The notes beneath the pieces were generated by a model that had not been told where the DNA came from, did not search any database, and saw only the letters and a list, made by a program, of their open reading frames with translations. Positions 49,019-56,639 of a stretch of 64,000 nt of DNA are shown in pieces; positions within the stretch are counted from its first letter, which is position 1; every line of letters begins with the position of its first letter. Both the position numbers and the translations under genes were made by a program. This DNA comes from an uncultured Muribaculaceae bacterium (GTDB lineage Bacteria > Bacteroidota > Bacteroidia > Bacteroidales > Muribaculaceae), in NCBI GenBank assembly GCA_910576775.1, contig CAJTJV010000009.1:1-64000 (forward strand), written 5' to 3'.

Positions 49019-51375
49019 AGAATATTACCCTTCAGCAGATATCTCTATTGTGTGGATCCGATTCCACGCTTTATCCTTCATCAAGTCAGACCATAGAAGA
49101 TGGCTTTTCGATTCTGACAACGGACAGCCGTGCCGTAGATGATGCTGCCCATACTGTTTTTGCGGCTATGCGTACTCCTGTGGGAGACGGCCATAATTAT
49201 ATCGCCGAACTCGTGTTGAAAGGAGTTAAGGCTTTTATAGTGGAGAGGATACCGGAGGATTACATCGGCACCGGTGTGTCGTTTATAGTTGTGAAGAATG
49301 TCGGCGAGGCGCTTCGCTCTCTTGTGAAATCTCTGCCGATAGATGCTCGGGGCGGAGTGCTTGTTACCGGAAGCGTGGGGAAAACAAAAACCAAAGAGTT
49401 GATTTACAGGGCTCTGAATCCGTATGTGTCTGTAGCCCGTAGTCCCCGCAGCTGGAATTCGGCACTTGGAGTTACATTGTCGTTGTGGGAATATGCGTTT
49501 ATGAATCCGAAGCCTGATTATATTGTTACCGAGGCAGGTATAGATGGTCCGGGACAGGGTGCGAGAGTGGCTGAGCTTGCCGGTGACGTGCATGGAATCG
49601 GGGTGATAACGCCTTTGACTGACGAGCATGACGAGGCTTTCAGCTCACACGCTGCGAAAGTGGCGGAGAAGATTTCTGTAGTGAGCCGTTGTGCTACTAT
49701 AATTATTTCTGACAGTGACCCGGAACTTGTGCGTCAGGCCAATGTTTTTGCAGCTGAAAATGACAGAAAAATTATTTGTGTCAGGCATGAAACCGAGGAT
49801 GAAACAATCCTTTATGCTCTCGCCGCTGCAGCCATTGAGGCTCTTGGCGCACCAGAAGAGGCTTTGTTGGCGCTCCCGACGTTGGAAACGGCCGATGTAC
49901 GCCGTCGAATTTCCGCGGGAGTTTTCGGCAATACGGTTGTCAGAGATGCTTTTACTTCAGACCTGCGTTCGCTTTCCGACAGTATAGATTTCTTTCGACG
50001 TCATTGTAGCAATGAGCGTCCCAAAGTGCTTGTTGTCGGTGAAATGACTGATGAATACCGCCTTCCGGCAGAACGTGTGCGTGATGTTGTGGCCGACCTT
50101 GCGCGTCGTGCCGGTATCGATACAGTTGTCTATGCGGCTGATGCAGTGTCTGCGCCATGCGTGGCAGATGTGGAGAGCGGTAAAGTATGGCGCGATGTTG
50201 ATGTCCTGATATTTGGAGATGATAAGAGTTCTGCTGCGGCTTATTCCCGTGCGCTTGAAGGTGCTGATCACGATACCTCTCTCGATGTGGACCTTGATGC
50301 TCTTGTACACAATTACAATTATTATCGAAGTCTTCTTCCTGGCGGTACGGGAATTGTTGCCATGGTAAAGGCTTCGGCCTATGGTATGGGTGCCATAGAG
50401 ATTGCGAAGACTCTCCAGGATGTCGGTGCGGCATTTCTTGCTGTTGCTGTGATAGAAGAGGGTGTTCAGCTGCGGGCAGCAGGAATAACTATGCCGATAA
50501 TGGTGCTCAACCCGATCACTAACCGTTATCCGGCACTTTTTGCCAACAGGCTTGAACCGGCGGTGTTCTCGCCGGAAGAACTTGACCGGCTTATCGAAGA
50601 GGCCGAGGCATACGGAACGGAGAATTATCCGATTCATATAAAACTTGATACCGGAATGCATCGTGTGGGATTTCTGAAAGAGCAGCTTCCCGGAATTGTA
50701 GAGCGACTTGGACGTACCGGATCTGTACGTGTTGCCTCCGTGTTATCGCATCTTGCGACTGCCGATTGCCTTGACATGGATGAATATACACTCGGGCAGG
50801 TACGCGATTTCCGCGAAATGACGGATTATCTCCGCGAACGGTTGCCGTCCCCTTTCAAACGGCATCTTCTCAATACTGCCGGAATGATGCGCTTTGCCGC
50901 TTGCTGTGACTATGAAATGGCGCGCCTCGGTATAGGTCTTTATGGTATCAGTCCATACAATGGCCCTGAACGAGAGAAATTACGTCCCGTTGCATCCCTT
51001 AAAACGCATATTATTTCTTTAAAGCACTGGGAGGCCGGAACGCCAATCGGCTATGGATGCAAGGGTCGCACGGCACGCCCATCGGTGATTGCCACTATTC
51101 CGGTGGGGTATGCGGATGGTATCAACCGTCATTTCGGACGGGGCAATGCTTCGTTTGTTGTCAATGGGGTAGACTGTCCTACGATTGGCAATATATGCAT
51201 GGATCAGTGTATGATTGATGTTACGGATGCTACCGATGTCGCCGTGGGCGATAAGGTGGAGATTTTTGGCCCGAATGCGCCCGTAGAACGACTTGCTGAA
51301 ATTCTTGATACTATACCATACGAGATTCTAACATCAGTGAGCGAGCGAGCAAGGCGGGTTTATACACGCCGATAG
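49015..51375 (+). CDS. alr: Bifunctional MurF-like ligase / alanine racemase fusion
   Basis: The 786-residue product starts at the ATG at 49015, overlapping the GSCFA stop (ATGA). The N-terminal ~415 residues are a MurF-type ligase (UDP-MurNAc-tripeptide + D-Ala-D-Ala) with the P-loop TGSVGKTKTKELIY. The C-terminal ~370 residues are a complete alanine racemase with the PLP lysine in VAMVKASAYGMGA, HIKLDTGMHRVGF and the second catalytic Tyr/His-bearing part (GLYGISPY, TIGNICMDQCMID). The fusion links D-alanine production with its use in peptidoglycan and is common in Bacteroidetes. The MurF half looks shorter and more diverged than stand-alone MurF. Confidence 0.9.
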   Translation: MKNITLQQISLLCGSDSTLYPSSSQTIEDGFSILTTDSRAVDDAAHTVFAAMRTPVGDGHNYIAELVLKGVKAFIVERIPEDYIGTGVSFIVVKNVGEALRSLVKSLPIDARGGVLVTGSVGKTKTKELIYRALNPYVSVARSPRSWNSALGVTLSLWEYAFMNPKPDYIVTEAGIDGPGQGARVAELAGDVHGIGVITPLTDEHDEAFSSHAAKVAEKISVVSRCATIIISDSDPELVRQANVFAAENDRKIICVRHETEDETILYALAAAAIEALGAPEEALLALPTLETADVRRRISAGVFGNTVVRDAFTSDLRSLSDSIDFFRRHCSNERPKVLVVGEMTDEYRLPAERVRDVVADLARRAGIDTVVYAADAVSAPCVADVESGKVWRDVDVLIFGDDKSSAAAYSRALEGADHDTSLDVDLDALVHNYNYYRSLLPGGTGIVAMVKASAYGMGAIEIAKTLQDVGAAFLAVAVIEEGVQLRAAGITMPIMVLNPITNRYPALFANRLEPAVFSPEELDRLIEEAEAYGTENYPIHIKLDTGMHRVGFLKEQLPGIVERLGRTGSVRVASVLSHLATADCLDMDEYTLGQVRDFREMTDYLRERLPSPFKRHLLNTAGMMRFAACCDYEMARLGIGLYGISPYNGPEREKLRPVASLKTHIISLKHWEAGTPIGYGCKGRTARPSVIATIPVGYADGINRHFGRGNASFVVNGVDCPTIGNICMDQCMIDVTDATDVAVGDKVEIFGPNAPVERLAEILDTIPYEILTSVSERARRVYTRR

Positions 51376-51435
51376 CTGTTGTTATGATGTTTTTCAACAA
51401 AATTCGCATTTGTACGCAAAAAAACGATTGGAAAA

Positions 51436-51466
51436 TTTGCTATATAAAAAAAAGTGCGTAACTTTG
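51436..51466 (+). promoter_or_regulatory. Promoter of the tRNA-Val gene
   Basis: TTTG (51436-51439), 19 bases and TAACTTTG (51459-51466) fit the consensus; the tRNA begins 18 bases later. Confidence 0.8.
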
Positions 51467-51484
51467 CATCGCTTTTGGCAAGAA

Positions 51485-51559
51485 GGGCGTTTAGCTCAGC
51501 TGGTTCAGAGCATCTGCCTTACAAGCAGAGGGTCGGGGGTTCGAATCCCTCAACACCCA
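51485..51559 (+). tRNA. tRNA-Val, anticodon TAC
   Basis: A 75-base cloverleaf: acceptor GGGCGTT/AACACCC, D arm GCTC..GAGC, anticodon arm TCTGC-CTTACAA-GCAGA with anticodon TAC, variable loop GGGTC, and T arm GGGGG-TTCGAAT-CCCTC. The discriminator is A and CCA is not encoded. The fourth acceptor pair is C-A, a mismatch, where the 3' strand would match a T at position 4 (or a G in place of the A). It has its own promoter and is followed by an intrinsic terminator. Confidence 0.93.
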
Positions 51560-51565
51560 CAACTG

Positions 51566-51593
51566 AAATCTCAAGGAAACTTGAGATTTTTTT
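51566..51593 (+). terminator. Terminator of tRNA-Val
   Basis: AAATCTCAAG (51566-51575) and CTTGAGATTT (51580-51589) form a perfect 10-base stem around GAAA, followed by a T-run to 51593. Confidence 0.9.
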
Positions 51594-51605
51594 ATTTATA
51601 TCTAT

Positions 51606-52109
51606 GTGAGACGAACTTTATTGTTATTGGCGCTTTTAATAGTATTGTCAGCCTCGGCTACCGACCCTCGACGGGGATATCGTGGTTTTGTTGATGCTAA
51701 TGTCGACATGACAATACATAGCGGAGATGATGGCGGAGTGATCGTTTATACCGGCATCTCTACCTCACATGGCTTTCAGTTTAATTCTCATTATTATCTC
51801 GGAGCCGGAATCGGATGGGAACTGGTGGTTGATGACGGTTGGCTTTCGTCTTATCAGCATCCTTATTATCTCCATGGTCGTACAGACTGGACGTTCGGCC
51901 ATTTCCCGCTATATGGCGATATACGTGTCGGTGGAGTTCTCTGGGGTGAACACCGGTTTTTTCTTTCTCCGACTATAGGTTATCGTTTGAATTGGGGTCG
52001 GAAGGCCAATCTCAATCTCGGTCTGGGTATGACATTCCGTGGTTATGGATGGTCAGACGAAAAGACTCTGCATCCGCAGCTTTCTGTACGGATTGGTGTG
52101 GATTTCTGA
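51606..52109 (+). CDS. Small outer-membrane β-barrel protein, GTG start
   Basis: The 167-residue product starts with GTG at 51606; the overlapping ATG at 51604 is followed at once by a stop. It has a signal peptide (RRTLLLLALLIVLSASA) and alternating β-strands ending in QLSVRIGVDF, as in 8-strand barrels. The core (GISTSHGFQ, YYLGAGIGWEL) resembles the 224-residue protein at 14865, so the two are related. The gene starts only 13 bases after the tRNA terminator and has no visible promoter of its own, so it may depend on readthrough. Confidence 0.65.
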   Translation: MRRTLLLLALLIVLSASATDPRRGYRGFVDANVDMTIHSGDDGGVIVYTGISTSHGFQFNSHYYLGAGIGWELVVDDGWLSSYQHPYYLHGRTDWTFGHFPLYGDIRVGGVLWGEHRFFLSPTIGYRLNWGRKANLNLGLGMTFRGYGWSDEKTLHPQLSVRIGVDF

Positions 52110-52131
52110 TGCGTCCTGATTGCATACGGTA

Positions 52132-53047
52132 TCACATGGCATTTAATCTTTGCAGAAGCTCACCGATGGTAATCGCGCCATCCAGAGGTTTTGTCTCGAA
52201 CACCATGTAGTAGCGGAAATTTTCGCCGGCTTTGTTCGCCCATGTTGTGTCCGACGGGACAAACCATACCACAACCTTGGGCTTACCGTCGGGAGGTGTT
52301 TGAATATCGTTTTTAGTGCATTGCCGGCTATAAAGGTTTTGCCTCCGGCGGTAGGAACTTTGACGGTAACATGCGGTATATTTGTAACTTACCGGTATGC
52401 GGATATTTAAGATTGGATTCCAGCTCTTCAAGAGGAAAAGAGTCATTATCCTTTTTGTTTTTGGCATAAAACAGTATGGGTTCTACTTTGTGTTGCAATT
52501 TGAATCGGGCACTTCCGGAGTTTATAGGTTGCGTCGTCGATTCCCATGTCAGTTCGCCTATAAAATTATTCGAACCGAATATCTCGTCGCACAATAGCCT
52601 TAAATGGGCGCTTTCATGTATGAAATTTATAGAGATAAAGATATACCCGTCTTTTGCCAGAAGTCTATGTAGCAGTTTTAGTCGCGGATACATCATACAA
52701 AGCCATTTGTCGTGGCGGCTCAGATCCTCATATTGAGGACCTACTACTTTTCCAAACCATTTTCTGATTTTAGGATCGTTTACGTTGTCGTTGTAAATCC
52801 ATTTTTCGTTGCCGGTGTTATATTGAGGATCTATATAGATGCATTTTACCTTACCTTCGTATTCGGGCAGCAGCGATTTCAATGCTTCCAGATTGTCGCC
52901 GTGTATGATTCTGTTGCCGCTACCTGTGGGCTTTCGGTCTCGTTCGTCTTCGGTATTAAAGCCATACCTGTGTTCCAATACCCGGTATGTCACGTCGTGA
53001 TGATGATTGACAACTTTATCTTTTCCTATCCAAGTCAGTATTGGCAT
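52132..53047 (-). pseudogene. Decayed type III restriction-modification locus: mod 5' fragment joined to res fragments
   Basis: From the ATG at 53047, about 220 residues match the start of a type III Mod DNA methyltransferase (GNRIIHGDNLEALKSLL, DLSRHDKWLCMMYPRLKLLH). The catalytic DPPY is DPQY here, and the expected ISIDDNE reads ISINFIH. Around 52385 the frame leaves Mod; in another frame the DNA reads IPHVTVKVPTAGGKTFIAG, the Walker A region of a Res helicase. Near 52290 a one-base loss shifts the frame again to GKPKVVVWFVPSDT, then skips to what looks like the Res C-terminus (YYMVFETK) and a stop at 52132. At least two internal deletions and a frameshift make it inactive. Confidence 0.8.
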
Positions 53048-53235
53048 AGATATAATATCAATTCTTATTTATGCTGTTTCCTATATTTTTCGATAAAGGT
53101 ATGAAAAAATCTGTCAGGGTAAAAGACTTTGCTAAATAATTATTCTAAGTACTGCGCTGATTTATTTCATGATTGGCTTGTATAACCTCAATAAATGTTA
53201 TGTGCCGTGTATGAAATTCAAATTTCTTATGGATA

Positions 53236-53275
53236 GAGAAAAGGGGCGGAACCGAAATTTCCGGTGCGCCCCTTC
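53236..53275 (-). terminator. Terminator of the secreted-protein operon
   Basis: AAGGGGCG (53242-53249) and CGCCCCTT (53268-53275) form an 8-base GC-rich stem with partial pairing inside the loop, followed on the minus strand by TTCTCT. It lies about 20 bases after the last gene. The gap 53048-53235 shows nothing else. Confidence 0.75.
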
Positions 53276-53294
53276 TGTACTGATTGTATGTTTT

Positions 53295-54425
53295 TTATTT
53301 AATATATATCTTTTCTGATTCAGGAGAATCGTTCTTGTAGTAGGTCCGTTTTATTATGATAGAACCGGATTCCGGTTCATTTATTCGTTGTCCCAATAGA
53401 TTGTAATATTCAATACCGGTTATTTCTTTTGAATTGCCGGAATCCTTTACAGATTCAACTCCGGCCTGTTCGGGAATCGAGAACGTTACTTTTACAGATT
53501 TTACGAATTCAAAGTATCTTCTGTCTGTATCGATAGTTACATAACCGTTCTTTTCAGAACCGGTCCATATTGCCATCGGTTCAAGTTCAAGAAGCCCTAT
53601 ATTCATATTTACAGAGCCTCCTACGACACCTTCCGAACGTTCTCCCGCCAGAGTGACGTCTGTCGGTTTGTTCTGTATGGCATCGAAGATACATCCGGCA
53701 AGAACTTTGTAGATACCATCATTGGTCTGGCCGATTACGGACGGATTGAAAAGTGTTTTACCATCTGAGGTGAAGGTTCCGCCCATATTGCAACCATATC
53801 CGTACTGATCCTTTTGCAGAAGGTTGTAAACTGTAATCTTATTCTGTACAATCCCTATATAGGAAGGACGTTCTTCAATGTACATTTCTTGTTCGGAGCC
53901 CCATCCGACGTATGACACATTTGAGGTCCTGGCATTTGCTCTCCGTATGACAGTGCCATTAGAGAAATAATACGGAGAAAGCTCTCCGCCTTCGATACCC
54001 GACATCATCACGATGGAAGATGATACTTTCCAGCTGCCGTCTTCCTGAAATGTGAATTTTATATCTGTATTCCGGATTTCCTCTTTTTCATCATCCCAAA
54101 GGTACAGGTACTGTTCGAAGCCGGAGTCTCCACCGAGGATTTTTGTGCCGGCCGGAATGGAGACGGTTCCTGTCGCGTTATCGTATCCGGCAATGAAATC
54201 TTCGGATTCACTGATGTAGAAGCCGGATATTTTAAGCCCGTCGCGGTCGGTGTCAATTCTCATTGCTTTCATGTCGGAAAGGAATGTCTGGCCGCTATAT
54301 TCTTTATAGTTCATTATAATGTAGTCGCCTTCCATTTCAGCGAAGGTCGGAATCGGTTGGGCATCCTGTGCTGAAGCAATTCCGCAAGAGAGAAGAAGAC
54401 TGCAAGATATCAGGTATTTAAGCAT
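53295..54425 (-). CDS. Secreted protein of unknown function with T9SS-like tail
   Basis: The 376-residue product has a signal peptide (MLKYLISCSLLLSCGIASA) and an all-β body with repeated Gly/Tyr/Asp stretches (EGDYIIMNYKEYSG, GTVSIPAGTKILGGDSG). The C-terminal part (GIEYYNLLGQRINEPESGSIIIKRTYY) reads as a T9SS type A sorting domain, with a short insertion before the end. I recognise no catalytic motif. It is the fourth and last gene of the operon, 13 bases after the subtilase gene. Confidence 0.7.
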   Translation of the reverse strand: MLKYLISCSLLLSCGIASAQDAQPIPTFAEMEGDYIIMNYKEYSGQTFLSDMKAMRIDTDRDGLKISGFYISESEDFIAGYDNATGTVSIPAGTKILGGDSGFEQYLYLWDDEKEEIRNTDIKFTFQEDGSWKVSSSIVMMSGIEGGELSPYYFSNGTVIRRANARTSNVSYVGWGSEQEMYIEERPSYIGIVQNKITVYNLLQKDQYGYGCNMGGTFTSDGKTLFNPSVIGQTNDGIYKVLAGCIFDAIQNKPTDVTLAGERSEGVVGGSVNMNIGLLELEPMAIWTGSEKNGYVTIDTDRRYFEFVKSVKVTFSIPEQAGVESVKDSGNSKEITGIEYYNLLGQRINEPESGSIIIKRTYYKNDSPESEKIYIK

Positions 54426-54438
54426 ATAATATCGAATG

Positions 54439-56628
54439 TTATTTTCTTACTGTTATTTTTTTAATTATAGTGTCGTTGCCGCATATAAGCTTTGCGATAT
54501 AAAGGCCGGGCGGCAGTATGCTTGCGTCGACGGTATATTCCACACCGCTTTTAATGCCGGTCAGCTTTTCGTTCAGTATTTCCATCCCTGACAAAGAATA
54601 CAAGTACATTCTGGCTTCTTTTCTGTCAGTTCCTGAAATCACTGAAATGGTTCTTCCGGAATGCCACAGTGCCATTTGTGATGTTTCTTTCATGGGGGAT
54701 GAAATCCCGGATAGTCTAATGGTTTCTTTCAATCCGGCCCAGGCGTCGATTTTACCATGTCCCCAGGTATTGTTTCCTTCTGCAGAAAGTTCTCCGGTGT
54801 ATTTATCGTTTATAGCGGTTTTCCTGATTATCTCTGAGGCTTCTTCAGGTGTCAAATCAGGTTTCGCCTGGAGCCAGCAAGCGAGTGATCCGGCGACAAG
54901 AGGTGCGGCCATGGAACTGCCTTGCATGAAGCCGAAAGGATATTTTGTGCCGTTCCATGTTATAGATACGGCTTTTGCCACTTGGCCCGTATATACCGAA
55001 GACATTGAGGATACTATATACGAACCTGGAGCTGAAATGTCAGGTTTGACACGGCCGTCGGCTGTAGGGCCTCTGCTTGAGAATGATGCAATGTGACCGG
55101 TTTCTTCTCCCGATGGATAATAAATACCGAAACGGGTGTAATGGTCGCGTGTCACATGTGCGCCTACGGATATTATGCGTTTCCCGGTTCCTCCAAGCTC
55201 TCCCATGGAACAGTTATAATCACCGTCCGAGAAATTCTGACATTCGAAATTGCTAAGTCCGGAGTAGTAATCGTCGGTCCACATATGCACAGAGCCTTTT
55301 TGCTTAGAGGCAATATAGAAACCTATGCGGTAGTCGTCGGATTTAAAGAAATTGAACACTGCCATGGCATGGCCTTTACCATTGTCGGGATTTATTTCAG
55401 AGATAATCCGTATGCTGCCTGCAAGGTTGTCTTCCGCGAGTGTGAAAGCATACTCCCCGGTATTCTGCCTGTCGTTGCCTATCGTTATCGGTTCGTATGT
55501 CTTGTCGACTTTCTCTCCTTTAATATTATAGATAAAAGGAATGAATTCGTAAGTCATGCCTTTGTCTCCCCACATTTCTACCATGGAGTACTCAGAGTAG
55601 ATATACTTGAAATCCACGAATGTCCCGATGCGTTGTGTTTCCGAGTTTGTGAAATTTTCGAAGCACGCTTCGAGATGGAATTTGTGCTGTCCTTCGTTTC
55701 CGACGGAACCTACCAGTAATTTCCCCGGACCTTGTAAGGCGTCTGCCATACGGTCGAAAGCTGATGTGCCGTCGTGTGGTCCGATATGGCTACCGAGGCT
55801 AAGATTGATAACACAGGGTTTGCCTACCGATTCGGCATAGTCATAGATATATTTTATACCGTCGATAACAGTAGTGTTGTCTCCATATACCATTTCTTCC
55901 GAATTGAGAGAGACAAGCACGATCTCGGCGTCTCCGGCCACTCCGGCATAGTTATGTCCGCCGGTGTTGTCTGCCCCGGCGGCTATGCCGAGTACGTGCG
56001 TGCCGTGATAAGAAGCATCGCTATCATACGCGGCAGAGAGAATTTCCTGTTCTGTACGGTATTCGGCTCCGTACGAGAAATTTTCCGGACTTGTTCCTGA
56101 TTTGTTCTGATCCCATACGCGTTTTATACGCAAATGCTTTTTGTCCGTGTCATAGAAATTCGGGTGGCCATATTCGAACCCGTTGTCGATTATGCCTATT
56201 ACGACGCCATTCCCACGGAAAGGCGTCGGTAGCCCTTCTCCGGCATGTATACGGGATATTCCAGCATCGGTTTTAGCTTCGTCAAGACGGATGTATGCCG
56301 GAGATGCTTTTTCTATGTAACTGACACAATCGAGAGCGGATACGTCATCTAATCTTTCCAATGGGATGCGTGCAGTTGCAACGCCGCCGGCAATAGTGCC
56401 TATCTCCGCTCCGGCGTCTTTAAGGATTGCGATGTCATAGCCATCCTTCAGATATAGAAAGACGGACACTATGCGATTGTTGCCGGTCTGGCTGCCTGAA
56501 ACTTTTTTATGTGTTTCCGTTACCTCCGTCGCGCCATCAAGATACAGTTGCATATATGGGGATAGTTCCGCCTGACCGAAAATGCTGAAGGAGGCGAGTA
56601 GAATGCAGGGGAATATAAATTTTTTCAT
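54439..56628 (-). CDS. Secreted subtilisin-like serine protease (S8) with T9SS tail
   Basis: The 729-residue product has a signal peptide (KFIFPCILLASFSIFG), a short pro-like region, and an S8 catalytic domain with the Asp in VVIGIIDNGFEYGHPNF (~residue 150), His in SYHGTHVLGIAAG (~210) and Ser in MQGSSMAAPLVAGSLACW (~575). A large insert separates His and Ser, as in many Bacteroidetes subtilases. The last ~75 residues (MYLYSLSGMEILNEK ... LPPGLYIAKLICG) are a T9SS type A sorting domain. All catalytic residues are present. It is probably exported to the surface and degrades extracellular proteins or processes its adhesin neighbours. Confidence 0.9.
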   Translation of the reverse strand: MKKFIFPCILLASFSIFGQAELSPYMQLYLDGATEVTETHKKVSGSQTGNNRIVSVFLYLKDGYDIAILKDAGAEIGTIAGGVATARIPLERLDDVSALDCVSYIEKASPAYIRLDEAKTDAGISRIHAGEGLPTPFRGNGVVIGIIDNGFEYGHPNFYDTDKKHLRIKRVWDQNKSGTSPENFSYGAEYRTEQEILSAAYDSDASYHGTHVLGIAAGADNTGGHNYAGVAGDAEIVLVSLNSEEMVYGDNTTVIDGIKYIYDYAESVGKPCVINLSLGSHIGPHDGTSAFDRMADALQGPGKLLVGSVGNEGQHKFHLEACFENFTNSETQRIGTFVDFKYIYSEYSMVEMWGDKGMTYEFIPFIYNIKGEKVDKTYEPITIGNDRQNTGEYAFTLAEDNLAGSIRIISEINPDNGKGHAMAVFNFFKSDDYRIGFYIASKQKGSVHMWTDDYYSGLSNFECQNFSDGDYNCSMGELGGTGKRIISVGAHVTRDHYTRFGIYYPSGEETGHIASFSSRGPTADGRVKPDISAPGSYIVSSMSSVYTGQVAKAVSITWNGTKYPFGFMQGSSMAAPLVAGSLACWLQAKPDLTPEEASEIIRKTAINDKYTGELSAEGNNTWGHGKIDAWAGLKETIRLSGISSPMKETSQMALWHSGRTISVISGTDRKEARMYLYSLSGMEILNEKLTGIKSGVEYTVDASILPPGLYIAKLICGNDTIIKKITVRK

Positions 56629-56639
56629 ATTACTGTCTT

